A stretch of 64,000 bases of DNA from Streptomyces ambofaciens ATCC 23877 (GTDB lineage Bacteria > Actinomycetota > Actinomycetes > Streptomycetales > Streptomycetaceae). The stretch lies in NCBI RefSeq assembly GCF_001267885.1, contig NZ_CP012382.1, positions 8,233,001 to 8,297,000 on the forward strand. Direction: 5' to 3'. Positions within the stretch are counted from its first letter, which is position 1; the number at the start of each line of letters is the position of its first letter. Of this stretch, positions 1 through 8,906 are shown piece by piece. The notes below the pieces were generated by a model that was not told where the DNA came from, searched no databases, and saw only the letters and a program-made list of their open reading frames with translations. The translations under genes and the position numbers were made by a program.

Positions 1-1968
1 GTCGGGCGTCTCCACGAGGCCGTCGGTGTAGAGGGCCAGCAGTGATCCGGCCGGCAGGGGTGAGCTGGTGACCGGATAGTGGGTGCCCGGGTTCGCGTCG
101 ATGCCGAGCAGCGGGCCGGGCTCCACTTCGAGGACGTGGGTCTGCGGTGCGGGCGCCGGTACGCGCAGCAGCGGGGGAGGGTGCCCCGCGCTGGCGAGGT
201 GGAGGCGCCGGCCGGCGAGGTCGATGTGGACGTAGAGGCAGGACACGAACAGATCCGTCTCCAGATCCGCCAGGACCCGGTCGGTGCGGGCCAGGACCTC
301 CCCGGGGCCTGCGCCGGCGGTGGCGTGGACGGCGGTGCGGACCTGCCCCATGAGGGCGGCGGCGTTGATGTTGTGCCCTTGTACGTCGCCGATGACGGCG
401 GCGGCGGCGGTGTCACTGAGACGGATCAGGTCGTAGAAGTCACCGCCGATGTCCATGCCGTGGGCGGACGGCAGGTACCGGGCGGCGACGGCGAGACCGG
501 GGACGCGCGGCAGGGTCGTCGGCAGAAGGGCCTGCTGCAGGCCGTGGGCCAGGTCGTGCTTGGCGTCGTAGAGCAGGGCGCGGTCCATGGCCTGGGCGAT
601 GAGACCGCCCAGTGAGACGAGCACCGCGCGGTCGCCGGCACTGAAAGGGTGCGGGTGGTCGTAGGACAGGATGCAGCAGCCGACGCGGCGGTCGGAGACC
701 ACGAGCGGGAGGAAGGCCCAGGCCTGCTTGTCGCTCACCGTGGAGGCCCTCGGGTAGGCGCGGGCCATCTCCTCGGGGTCGGCGAAGAAGGCTGGGACGC
801 CGTTGCGGAGAACGGGGCCGGCGGGAGTGATGTCGGTGTCCAGCGGCAGGCCGTCGAGGCGGGCGATGGTGCGCGGGTCGTAGCCCCGGTGGCCTGTGAT
901 CTTCAGACGTCCGGCGTCGGCGGCGGAGACGACCAGTCCCTGGGCGCCGAACGCGGGCAGGATCTGGTCGGCCACGACGTTGATCACGTCGGTCACGGTG
1001 ACGGTCTGGCTCAGCGCGGCCGACAGGTGGATCAGCTGGTGAATGCGCCCGGTGCCGCTCTTGGGAGTGGTGAGAGGGGAGCTGATACGGGGCGGTGCCG
1101 GTGCGTCCGCGGGGTGCCGGTCGTGGTTGGGGGAGACCAGGACGCTGATACCGCTCTCGTCCGGGTACAGCCGGAAGTCGAGCCACCTGTCGGGCGGGCG
1201 CAGTGCGGTGAAGGCGACGGGCTCGCGGCTGAAGACCGCTGCGCGGTAGTGCTCTTCGTGGACCGGGTCGTCGAGCCAGGGCACGGCCTGCCAGGGCAGG
1301 TTGCCCAGGAGCCGGTCGGGCCGGCGGCCCAGCAGCTGGGCTGCCGCGTCGTTGAGGTAGGTGACGCGTCCCTCGAGGTCGAGGCTGAGGGCGCCGACGG
1401 GAAGCCGCTGGACCAGGTCGACGGCGGCGAGCTGGGCCTGCGCCGGAGCGATGTCGGGCCGCCGCAGCGGTACGGTGCGCGGCTGGTCCGGAAGGGCCCA
1501 CGAGGCGGGCGCCCGGTCCAGCACCTGGGTCAGGCGCCGTGCGCTGGACTGGATGTGCCCGCGTTCGCGCGGGGTCAGGGACGGCGGGTGGCTCTTGGAC
1601 CACACCAGTGCCATCACGCCGTAGCGGCGGACGCCGTGCAGGGGAACGAAAGCCGCCGCGAACTGGTAGGGCATCCCGGCCGCGGCGTTCGGATACAGGC
1701 GGGCCATGTCCTCCTGGCGGCCCACCCAGACCAGGTGGTCCTCCCGCACCGCCTCCGACAGGGGTCCCGCGGCCGAGACCGCCACGCGCCGCCACGGCGC
1801 CACGGTGGTCATCGGCATGCCACAGACCGCGGCCAGCCCCAGTACCGGTTCCTGCGCCGCCAGCAGGTACACGCCACCCGCCAGTGCCCCCGTACGGCGC
1901 ACGGTGGCGCCGAGCGCCTCGTCCAAGGAGGCTAGGTCGCCGCCGTCCTCGGAATTCCCATGAGTCAC
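1..1968 (-). CDS. GAF-PAS-GAF-PP2C (SpoIIE-type) serine phosphatase, C-terminus cut by window edge
   Basis: Protein phosphatase expected to dephosphorylate a STAS-type anti-sigma antagonist. The visible 656 residues run GAF-like sensor (about 10-150), PAS (about 175-260), second GAF (about 290-440) and PP2C/SpoIIE domain (about 455-656). The PP2C signature GGDFYDL, the metal-site GDVQGHN and the late LYTDGLVE motif are all readable. The GTG start at 1968 was chosen because an in-frame TAA lies about 20 bases upstream and no ATG intervenes. I see no clear Shine-Dalgarno sequence. The reading frame is open at base 1, so the last residues lie outside. No partner kinase is adjacent in the window. 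Confidence 0.9.
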   Translation of the reverse strand, partial: MTHGNSEDGGDLASLDEALGATVRRTGALAGGVYLLAAQEPVLGLAAVCGMPMTTVAPWRRVAVSAAGPLSEAVREDHLVWVGRQEDMARLYPNAAAGMPYQFAAAFVPLHGVRRYGVMALVWSKSHPPSLTPRERGHIQSSARRLTQVLDRAPASWALPDQPRTVPLRRPDIAPAQAQLAAVDLVQRLPVGALSLDLEGRVTYLNDAAAQLLGRRPDRLLGNLPWQAVPWLDDPVHEEHYRAAVFSREPVAFTALRPPDRWLDFRLYPDESGISVLVSPNHDRHPADAPAPPRISSPLTTPKSGTGRIHQLIHLSAALSQTVTVTDVINVVADQILPAFGAQGLVVSAADAGRLKITGHRGYDPRTIARLDGLPLDTDITPAGPVLRNGVPAFFADPEEMARAYPRASTVSDKQAWAFLPLVVSDRRVGCCILSYDHPHPFSAGDRAVLVSLGGLIAQAMDRALLYDAKHDLAHGLQQALLPTTLPRVPGLAVAARYLPSAHGMDIGGDFYDLIRLSDTAAAAVIGDVQGHNINAAALMGQVRTAVHATAGAGPGEVLARTDRVLADLETDLFVSCLYVHIDLAGRRLHLASAGHPPPLLRVPAPAPQTHVLEVEPGPLLGIDANPGTHYPVTSSPLPAGSLLALYTDGLVETPD

Positions 1969-2536
1969 ATATACGACAATATTCGGTTAACGGTCCAGAG
2001 GCTAAGAGCGTGCCGCGGCGGTAGGCGGGAACGCGGCGCACCCTCGCCGTACCGCGTGGAGGAGGACGCTCCTGCCGCCGGTGACCTGGGCCTGCGCCCG
2101 GCACGGCGTCTCTGGCCGTCGCCCCGGCGGTCATCTCGGGCAGCGCGGAACCCTGCAAGGCTAGCTTCTTGTTTTAGAAGTAGTCACTTCAAAATCAGAA
2201 ACTCGCGGGCTAGGGTGACCTGGCAAGGGTGGCGAGCCGGCGCGTGAGGAGTCGGCCGCCGTCAGCGGCCGTGACCGGAGCCCGCCGAACGGGGCCGCAG
2301 GCAACGGCGGTGTGCTGCCCGCACTGCGCCCCCCGAGCCTGGGAGGCCGACAACCCCGGGGGAGGGGCGATGCCAGGGCCGAAGAGCGTCAACTTCCCGC
2401 CGACGCACGCCCCGACCGCTCGGCCACAGGCCGGGCGGCTCGGGTCCGACATGACCCGGGCCGAGGGCAACCCTCATGAGGCGCACCTGCCGAAGCGCGC
2501 CGGCCACGCTCTGCCACCGCTGCGCGAGGAGCACCG
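1969..2536. other. Gene-free divergent promoter region
   Basis: Spacer between the minus-strand phosphatase and the plus-strand hydrolase. It includes an unusually AT-rich patch at about 2160-2205 likely to carry promoter elements. ORFs here have no recognisable domain and poor codon structure. A ribosome site (gaggag) precedes the ATG at 2537. Confidence 0.5.
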
Positions 2537-3220
2537 ATGACCACGTACGTACTCGTCCACGGCGCCTGGCACCGACCCTGGGCCTGGGACCGGCTCGTGC
2601 CCCTGCTGCACGCCGCCGGAGCCCGCACGCTCACCCCGGACCTCGGCACGTCCGGCGACCACGGGCTCCACGACGACGCCGCAACGGTCGCCGCCGCCCT
2701 CGACACCGTCCCGGCGGGTGAGGAACTCGTCCTCGTCGGCCACAGTTACGCCGGTCTCGTCGTCCGGCAGGCAGCGGACCTGCGCCCCCACGCCGTCGAC
2801 CACCTCGTCCTCGTGGACGGCTGGGCCGGACACGACGGAACGAGCATGCTCGAACTGGCCCCCGACGCCTTCGTCACCGCCGTACGCGAGGCGGCCCGGA
2901 CATCCGGGGACGGGCGGTGGATCCCGGCCCCGCCCCCGGCGGCCTTCGGCATCGTCGACGCTGCCGACACGGCCTGGCTCGCCGAGCGCCTCGTCCCTCA
3001 GGCGCTGCGCACGTTCACCGAGGCCACACGGCTGAGCGACGCCGTCGACCACATCCCCGGCACGGCCGTCCACTACCGGCCCGCGGCCTACCCGTTCGAC
3101 CGCTTCGGCGCCGCTCTCGGCTACCGGACCCTCGCGCTCGACGGCCCGCACGACGTGATGCTGACCGACCCGGAACCACTCGCCCGGCTGCTCCTGGAGA
3201 CACCCCCGGACCCCCGGTGA
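2537..3220 (+). CDS. Alpha/beta hydrolase
   Basis: A 227-residue single-domain alpha/beta hydrolase. It shows the N-terminal oxyanion-loop HGAWH, the nucleophile elbow GHSYAG (Ser near residue 70) and a C-terminal GPHDVM carrying the likely catalytic His. The family covers esterases and small-molecule hydrolases and the substrate cannot be read from sequence. Start ATG is preceded by gaggag. It lies 39 bases upstream of an HxlR-type regulator on the same strand, so the two probably form an operon. Confidence 0.88.
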   Translation: MTTYVLVHGAWHRPWAWDRLVPLLHAAGARTLTPDLGTSGDHGLHDDAATVAAALDTVPAGEELVLVGHSYAGLVVRQAADLRPHAVDHLVLVDGWAGHDGTSMLELAPDAFVTAVREAARTSGDGRWIPAPPPAAFGIVDAADTAWLAERLVPQALRTFTEATRLSDAVDHIPGTAVHYRPAAYPFDRFGAALGYRTLALDGPHDVMLTDPEPLARLLLETPPDPR

Positions 3221-3259
3221 CGCTTCAAGAACAGGAAGAGCGAAGTCTAGAGTGAGGGA

Positions 3260-3934
3260 GTGGAGCAGCGAACGTACCGACAGTACTGCGCGACCGCGCG
3301 CACCCTCGACCTCGTGGGCGAGCGCTGGACCCTGCTGCTCATCCGCGAACTGCTCACCGGCCCCAAACGGTACGGCGACCTCCAAGCCGGCCTGCGCGGA
3401 CTGGGCACCGGACTGCTCGCGGCCCGGCTCAAACACCTGGAACGCGAGGGTCTCGCGCACAAGGTGCTTCTGCCGCCGCCCGCCCGCACCCCCGCGTACG
3501 CGCTCACCGAAGCGGGCGAGGAACTCGGGCCCGCCGTCCTGGCACTGGCCCGGTGGGGCCTGAAGTGGGCCATGGACGAGCGCCGCACGGACGAGACCTT
3601 CCACGCCAGCTGGGCCGTGCTCGGCCTGCGGGCGTGCTTCGACCCCGATGCCGCCGCAGGACTGCGCGCGGTCTACGAGTTCCACGTCGACGACGAGATC
3701 TTCCACGCCCGCGTCGACGACGGCATCGTCGAGACGGTCCACGGGCCCACCCGGCACCCGGACGCGACGATCACCACCACGAAGGAGGTGCTCGCCGAGG
3801 TGACGGCCGGCAGGCTGACCCTCTCCCACGCGACCGAGACCGGTGCCGCGACGGCGGCCGGCGATGACGAGGCCCTGCGCAGGCTGCCGGGCATCTTCCG
3901 CCTGCCGGCCCCGCGTTCCCGCGAGACCAAGTGA
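3260..3934 (+). CDS. HxlR-family winged-helix regulator with C-terminal SCP2-like domain
   Basis: 224 residues from a GTG start. Residues about 8-100 match the HxlR winged helix: the LVGERWTLLLIRELLTGPKR stretch, the GLGTGLLAARLK recognition region and an LTEAG wing. Residues about 110-215 resemble the sterol-carrier-like domain often fused to this family. HxlR proteins bind promoter DNA as dimers and sense small molecules or redox. Cotranscription with the hydrolase at 2537 suggests local control of that gene (inference). Confidence 0.88.
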   Translation: MEQRTYRQYCATARTLDLVGERWTLLLIRELLTGPKRYGDLQAGLRGLGTGLLAARLKHLEREGLAHKVLLPPPARTPAYALTEAGEELGPAVLALARWGLKWAMDERRTDETFHASWAVLGLRACFDPDAAAGLRAVYEFHVDDEIFHARVDDGIVETVHGPTRHPDATITTTKEVLAEVTAGRLTLSHATETGAATAAGDDEALRRLPGIFRLPAPRSRETK

Positions 3935-3999
3935 CCCGCGCGCGCCTTCGTACGAACACGTCAGCGCACCGTGGGTGCCGGACAGTCCTGTCCCACGCG

Positions 4000-4302
4000 G
4001 CTTCGTGCGCTCGCCGTGGCCGCCCGGCTCGCACACCTCCTGCGGCCTGCGGTGCAGCGTGGCCCACCCCCCTGGCCTGCGCCCGCTCGGTGAACCGGTG
4101 GTGAGCCGTCGCTTCCGGCGGCGGTCTGAACGAAGCGGTGGGCAGGTGCTGCCACCTGCAGTCCGATGGCGACACGTCCACGATCGCGGGCCGCACCTCA
4201 CAGCCACCGTGCCGACGCCGGCCACCGCCCTGTGGCCGAGTCGGTGCCTCCGGTACCAGCCGCCGGCACAGTTCCCGCAACGCGTGCGTCACTAGGCGCT
4301 CA
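4000..4302 (-). pseudogene. IS5-type transposase N-terminal remnant
   Basis: Read on the minus strand in shifting frames, the translation contains blocks typical of actinobacterial IS5-type transposases: RLVPEAPTRPQGGGRRR, then a CRWQHLP block and an HHRFTE block. The pieces need at least one frameshift and stop before any DDE catalytic region. No intact ORF covers them. It is a decayed insertion sequence fragment. The rest of 3935-4489 holds no gene. Confidence 0.6.
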
Positions 4303-4489
4303 ACGACCCCCAGCACAAGCCACAGCTCACTCAGCCAGATGAGATGACGTGTCATAGAGGTCGGGCACGAAGCGTTTCTGCGGTGAACAATCGTGGTCCG
4401 TGCGGGTGAGCGCGACCGCTTTTGTCTGTCGGTGAGCGTGTGGGGCCGGTAGAACGCGGGGGGTTGTTCCGTCGCGTTGAAGGGGGCTC

Positions 4490-5086
4490 ATGATGAGCCG
4501 AGGGTTGATCGTCGTGGATGTGCAGAACGACTTCTGTGAGGGAGGCAGTGTCCCGGTCACGGGCGGGGCGCGGATCGCGACCGCTGTCGCCGCTCTGGTC
4601 GAGCGCAGTGCGGGGACCGACTACCAGTACATCGTGGCCACCCGGGACCACCACATCGACCCAGGCAGCCACTTCTCCGAGAACCCGGACTTCAAGGACA
4701 GCTTCCCCGTCCACTGCGTGGTCGGGGGCGAAGGCGGCGAGTTCCACCCGAACTTCGCTCCCGCTGCCACCGGCGGCAAGGTGGACGCCGTCTTCTTCAA
4801 GGGGGCTCACAGCGCCTCCAAGAGCGGTTTCGAAGGCTTCGATGAACACGGGACACCCCTGGCGGAGTGGCTGCGCTCGCGGGGAGTCGAAGACGTCGAC
4901 GTGGTGGGCATCGCCACCGACCACTGCGTCCGCGCCACCGCGTTGGATGCTGTCAAGGACGGGTTCCGCGCCCGCGTGCTCCTGGACTACTCGGTCGGCG
5001 TCGCCCCGGACACCACCGCGTCGACCCTGGAGGACTTCCGCCGGGCAGGCGTGGCCGTCTCCGGTGAGACACCCGTCCCGCAGTAA
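4490..5086 (+). CDS. pncA: Nicotinamidase / isochorismatase-family amidohydrolase
   Basis: 198 residues matching PncA, which deamidates nicotinamide to nicotinate in NAD salvage. Catalytic triad is visible as Asp10 (VVDVQNDF), Lys104 (FFKGAHS) and Cys146 (ATDHCVRAT). Metal ligands fit Asp53, His55 and His61 in TRDHHIDPGSH. Two adjacent ATG codons (4490, 4493) follow an aaggggg ribosome site and the first is used here. It appears monocistronic, with IS debris upstream and a 258-base gap downstream. Confidence 0.95.
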   Translation: MMSRGLIVVDVQNDFCEGGSVPVTGGARIATAVAALVERSAGTDYQYIVATRDHHIDPGSHFSENPDFKDSFPVHCVVGGEGGEFHPNFAPAATGGKVDAVFFKGAHSASKSGFEGFDEHGTPLAEWLRSRGVEDVDVVGIATDHCVRATALDAVKDGFRARVLLDYSVGVAPDTTASTLEDFRRAGVAVSGETPVPQ

Positions 5087-5344
5087 CCACTCCTTCGTCC
5101 GTCGAGGGGACGGGCACCGGACCAGACGGGATCCCGCACTTCCCTGGAGGCTGCGGGAACCCACGGCACCGCGCCCGCGACCAGGGACCGCCGGCAGGCT
5201 CCCTTCGGCTTCCATGACCGCCCGCGCTCGTCCGACGGATGAGCGCCCGGCCGCAGCCGGCTGTCCGACCCGGCGCGCCCCCTACGGGTAGCCCCGCTCG
5301 TCAGCGGCGTTTCAGGCGCTGCTGCGGCAGGCAGGGTGTCAGTC

Positions 5345-5908
5345 ATGGACATCTCGCCGTTCCTGCAGCGCAAACTCGCCCGCCGCTTCGCCACCTTCGA
5401 CACCAACCATGACGGCTACATCGACCGCGGCGACTTCGAGTCGGCCTGCGACCGCCTCGCCGCTGCCTTCCAGCTCGCGCCCGAAGCCCCCGCACTCAAG
5501 CACATGCGGGAGTTGAGCGACGGCCTGTGGCAGCACTTGTCACAGGCCGCGGACACCGACGCAGACGGACGCATCGGCCTCGCCGAGTACCAGGCGGCGT
5601 TCGCCGCCGGACTGCTGGTCACTCCCGCCTCCTTCGACGCCGGTTACATGCCGTTCCTCGACGCGCTGATGGACATCGCGGACCAGGACGGCGACGGATA
5701 CCTGACCCGGGACGAGCAGGTCCGCTGGTCCGGCGCCCTGATGGGGCTGCCTGAAGCGGACGCCCGCGAGGTCTTCGGCCGCCTCGACCGGGACACCGAC
5801 GGCCTGATCAGCCGCGACGACATGCTCCAGGCCATCCGTGACTTCTACTTCAACGAGGAGCCCACCTCCGCCGGCGTGTGGCTGCTCGGACCACTGGACC
5901 CCGCCTAG
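5345..5908 (+). CDS. Calerythrin-like four-EF-hand calcium-binding protein
   Basis: 187 residues with four EF-hand loops at about 19-30 ([12 protein letters not shown]), 70-81 ([12 protein letters not shown]), 113-124 ([12 protein letters not shown]) and 148-159 ([12 protein letters not shown]). This matches actinobacterial calerythrin-type sarcoplasmic Ca-binding proteins, thought to buffer or sense calcium in the cytoplasm. All loops keep acidic residues at positions 1, 3, 5 and 12; loop 4 ends in Asp rather than Glu. ATG 5345 was preferred to GTG 5336 because gcagg lies about ten bases upstream of the ATG. Confidence 0.92.
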   Translation: MDISPFLQRKLARRFATFDTNHDGYIDRGDFESACDRLAAAFQLAPEAPALKHMRELSDGLWQHLSQAADTDADGRIGLAEYQAAFAAGLLVTPASFDAGYMPFLDALMDIADQDGDGYLTRDEQVRWSGALMGLPEADAREVFGRLDRDTDGLISRDDMLQAIRDFYFNEEPTSAGVWLLGPLDPA

Positions 5909-6322
5909 AGAGCGAACGCCCGGACAGGGCGAGAGCAGGACCCAGAGCAGCCCCCGCACCCTCTGACCCCCGTGACAGCGCAGGGACGCCACGCGGTGTG
6001 CCGGGGGCCCCGCTCCACGGGCCCTGGCCCGTCACCGGACGCGCCGGATACGCAGGCGGACCCAGGTCCACAGGCGCTGCATCTCCAGACGGCTACCGCG
6101 AGAGCGGCCCAGACCGCCTCGGGACGGACGATGCCGCGGCTCCGTGCGCCCCCTGGCGGCCTTGAACCGCGCTCGCGCCTCCAGTGCCCCCCTCACGGGC
6201 GGTTTGGCACCCGGACAGATCAAGGCCTGCCGCAGGACTGTGACACTCGGATGGCTGCGGGGGGACGACCCGGCCACCGGGGCGGGAGCCGTCCGCATGC
6301 CCTCCGTCGACCAGGGAGAAGA
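5909..6322. other. Gene-free stretch before the repeat protein
   Basis: The frame of the downstream gene is open upstream for about 350 bases, but that extension is Arg/Pro-rich, unlike the repeats, and lacks a ribosome site. I treat it as non-coding leader. Nothing else is recognisable. Confidence 0.45.
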
Positions 6323-6892
6323 ATGGCGAACGAGCTGAAGTACGGCGACCAGGTCCACCTGCAGAACGGCTACAGCAACTGGGCGGGCGGATACCTGGAC
6401 ACCAACGGCCACAGCAGCGACAGCGGGGCGAAGTACGCGGTGTCGACGGCGGACTCGCCCAGGCGGGGAGAGGGTACGGGGACCTGGCAGATCCTCTCCG
6501 CCGAGGGCAAGGCCGCTGGTGCCAACGTGGTCAGCGGGGACCTGGTCTACCTGCGGAACCTCTACGGCGGTGACGGCGGCTACCTCGACACCAACGGGCA
6601 CGCGACCGCCGACCAGAAGAACAGCGGCGGCAAGTACAACGTCTCGACGTCCAAGGACCAGGACCGCGCCCCCGGTACCGGCCGCTGGCGCCTTTTCGCC
6701 CAGGCGTCCAGCCCCGGTGACCAGCATGTCCGCTCCGGCGACGTGATCCACCTGTGGAACACCTACGGCGACAACGGCGGCTTCCTGGAGACGAACGGAG
6801 GCGGACCCGCCGGCGGCAAGTACGACGTGTGCACCAACGCCTACTACAACCGGGCCCAGAACGTCGGCGACTGGAAACTCCACCGCGCGTAA
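6323..6892 (+). CDS. Triple-repeat beta-trefoil/MIR-like protein
   Basis: 189 residues made of three imperfect repeats of about 60 residues. Each repeat has the pattern GDxVxLxN-Y-GGYLDTNGH, then KYxVST, then G-TWxL (copies start near residues 7, 75 and 140). This resembles beta-trefoil or MIR-type sugar-binding modules. No enzyme motif, signal peptide or membrane segment is visible, so a cytoplasmic or non-classically released lectin-like role is only a guess. ATG 6323 follows agggagaag. A strong terminator follows immediately. Confidence 0.8.
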   Translation: MANELKYGDQVHLQNGYSNWAGGYLDTNGHSSDSGAKYAVSTADSPRRGEGTGTWQILSAEGKAAGANVVSGDLVYLRNLYGGDGGYLDTNGHATADQKNSGGKYNVSTSKDQDRAPGTGRWRLFAQASSPGDQHVRSGDVIHLWNTYGDNGGFLETNGGGPAGGKYDVCTNAYYNRAQNVGDWKLHRA

Positions 6893-6941
6893 GCCGCGCC
6901 GAACCCGCCCCGGGCTTTGAGGGCCGGGGCGGGTTCGCGGC
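6893..6941 (+). terminator. Intrinsic terminator hairpin
   Basis: Perfect 13-base inverted repeat, 6901-6913 with 6924-6936, loop of ten bases. Flanking gccgc (6893-6897) and gcggc (6937-6941) also pair. It begins right after the stop codon of the repeat protein. Confidence 0.8.
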
Positions 6942-7204
6942 CTTCGGCCGGCAGGCACCACCGCACGGACGGCCTGCCCCAGGACGACCCGGGGGCACGG
7001 GCGCACGCCGGGGAGCCGCACCAAGGCGGCGGCCTCCCCCCCCCGGGCACAGCCGGCGCCGTCGACTCCCATTCGGCGGGTCACCCCGCATAACGGAGTA
7101 CCGGTGTCAGCATTTCCGCCTGTTTTACCCAGATGCCGCATGGAAAGGATGTGGCTGCGGCCGGGAACGGACCACGTTCCCGCTCTACGGCACAAGGGGC
7201 AGGC

Positions 7205-7408
7205 ATGGCGCAGGGCACTGTGAAGTGGTTCAACGGAGAGAAGGGATTCGGCTTCATCTCCCCAGATGAGGGCGGCCCTGACGTCTTCGTGCACTTCAGC
7301 GCGATCCAGGGATCTGGTTTCCGGAACCTGGAGGAGAACCAGCGGGTCGAGTTCGAGATCACCCAGGGACAGCGAGGCCCCCAGGCCGACAAAGTCCGCG
7401 GCCTCTGA
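7205..7408 (+). CDS. Cold-shock protein (CspA family)
   Basis: 67 residues, the standard single cold-shock-domain length. RNP1 (KGFGFI) and RNP2 (VFVHFSAI) motifs are intact, and the start reads [18 protein letters not shown]. It binds single-stranded RNA/DNA and acts as an RNA chaperone. The preceding region 6942-7204 contains no gene and could be the long 5' leader common for this family. The ATG at 7205 follows aggggcagg. Confidence 0.96.
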   Translation: MAQGTVKWFNGEKGFGFISPDEGGPDVFVHFSAIQGSGFRNLEENQRVEFEITQGQRGPQADKVRGL

Positions 7409-7483
7409 TCTGGCCGCCCACCAGCCGGCTACGTGCCGCGACGCCGCCCCGTCGCACAACCCGCCCCTGTCAGCGACCTGATC

Positions 7484-7576
7484 ATGCAGTACCTCACCGA
7501 CCCTGAGTCCGCGCCCACCGTCGAGGGAGTACTGGCGAGCCTGCGGAAGCTGGCCAGCTACCTGCCTGAAGAGTGA
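7484..7576 (+). CDS. Small ORF of unknown function, possibly a gene tail
   Basis: A 30-residue ORF, MQYLTDPESAPTVEGVLASL and ten more residues, ending in YLPEE. Its frame is open back to the cold-shock stop codon, so it may be the surviving C-terminus of a larger protein. Its composition is protein-like (amphipathic helix) unlike neighbouring noise. No ribosome site is evident. I do not recognise the family. Confidence 0.25.
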   Translation: MQYLTDPESAPTVEGVLASLRKLASYLPEE

Positions 7577-7930
7577 ACAGCCGAACTGGTCACCCAGCGG
7601 ATGCGAGCGGCTGTCCGTGGTTCACCCACGGGACCATCCGGTCATGCTGCTGCGCCGACGGGCGAGCGCGCTACGCGCGCCGGCAGCAGACGGTTGTCCG
7701 TTCCGGCGGATCGTGGAAGGAGCCACACCCCGTCTCTGAGCCACCGCGCTCGCTACGGAGGCTACTCGGAAATAGTGCACCGGCCGTGCCTCCTGTTTGG
7801 CGGGCGCGGTCGGTGGCGACGTTGATGCGGTTGCCGCACAGCCCGTGAGGTTCGGGAATCAGGGTGGCTTCCCGCTGCGTTCGGCCAACAGCCGCTCTCC
7901 CGCCCCTGCTTTATCCAGGAGACCTCCCGC
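7577..7930. other. Gene-free stretch
   Basis: No domain-bearing ORF in any frame. An aggag ribosome site at its end serves the dehalogenase at 7931. Confidence 0.45.
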
Positions 7931-8620
7931 ATGCCACAGCTAGAGATCGATGTGATCGTGTTCGACGTGCTCGGCACGCTCGTCGACGAACCCGCCGGTA
8001 TCCGCGCCGGCATTCGTGAACTCGACCCATCGCTCAACGATTCCAGGGTCGAACAGCTTCTGTCGCTGTGGCAACAGCACATCGACCGCGAGCAACGTTG
8101 CGTCCTCGACGGCGTCCGGCCCTACCTGCCCAGCGACGTCCTCGACCTGGAAGCAGCCCGGCTCGTCGCCGATGTCGCCGAAGTCGACGACCCGGCCGCC
8201 GTATCGGCGCTGGCCCTGTCAGGTCGCAGGCTCCCGCCGTGGCCCGACACCGTGGCAGGGCTCGCCCGACTTGCCGAACGGTTCCCGCTCATCGGACTCT
8301 CCAACGCGAGCCGGTCGGCGCTGCTGGGACTCAACGCCCACGCCGGACTGCGCTGGCACCAGGCCCTGTCCGCCGAAGAGGCCCAGACCTACAAGCCGGA
8401 CCCAGCGGTCTACCAACTGGCCGTCACCGTTTCCGGACGCCCGCCGGATCGGCTCTTGATGGTCGCCGCCCATGCCTGGGACCTGCGGGGAGCACAGAAC
8501 CTTGGTCTGCGCACCGCCTACGTCGCCCGCCCCGTCGGCGACCCGCCCACCTCCTCGGACGAGTTCGACCTGCACGCCGGCGATCTGGCCGGCCTGGCCG
8601 TCCAACTCGACGATGTCTAG
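7931..8620 (+). CDS. Haloacid dehalogenase type II (HAD hydrolase)
   Basis: 229 residues of the L-2-haloacid dehalogenase branch. The nucleophile motif is VFDVLGTL (Asp12), motif II is GLSNAS, and motif III is YKPDP. The C-terminal AAHAWDLRGA is typical of type II dehalogenases rather than phosphatases. It would hydrolyse a 2-halo acid or related substrate in the cytoplasm. Start ATG follows aggagacc. It stands alone; an IS5 scrap lies just downstream on the other strand. Confidence 0.9.
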   Translation: MPQLEIDVIVFDVLGTLVDEPAGIRAGIRELDPSLNDSRVEQLLSLWQQHIDREQRCVLDGVRPYLPSDVLDLEAARLVADVAEVDDPAAVSALALSGRRLPPWPDTVAGLARLAERFPLIGLSNASRSALLGLNAHAGLRWHQALSAEEAQTYKPDPAVYQLAVTVSGRPPDRLLMVAAHAWDLRGAQNLGLRTAYVARPVGDPPTSSDEFDLHAGDLAGLAVQLDDV

Positions 8621-8654
8621 GGCGCATCCGGTGGGGTCACCGGCGGAGCCGGAG

Positions 8655-8830
8655 TCAGATTGAGGTGACGGTGCCGTGGGAGATGTAGGCGCGCTTGTCG
8701 AACCCGGTGGGTCGGCCGCCACTGCTGCCACGGCGTCTGCGGCTGGCGCACTCGTTGCGGGAATGGTGTGCTTGATCTGGCGTCGGCACGGATAGCGGCG
8801 GTTGCGGCGGTCACGGGGTGTCAGCGCCGC
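8655..8830 (-). pseudogene. IS5-family transposase C-terminal remnant
   Basis: The minus strand reads a block equivalent to RRQIKHTIP in one frame, then in another frame RRRRGSSGGRPTGFDKRAY, before a premature stop. These two blocks are normally adjacent at the C-terminal end of IS5-type DDE transposases, so a frameshift separates them here. The remaining catalytic core is absent. Confidence 0.65.
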
Positions 8831-8906
8831 TCGACGAGCCGCGCCACCCACAGTCCAACTCGTACATCTTGATCGCCTATGGGGTGGCGCCTAGGGTTCC
8901 GTGTTC

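Noticed and set aside
649..1935. 428-codon plus-strand ORF opposite the phosphatase
   Set aside because: Shadow; the minus frame has intact GAF, PAS and PP2C motifs.
5972..6322. N-terminal extension of the triple-repeat protein
   Set aside because: Open frame but Arg/Pro-rich and unlike the repeats; a ribosome site sits before ATG 6323.
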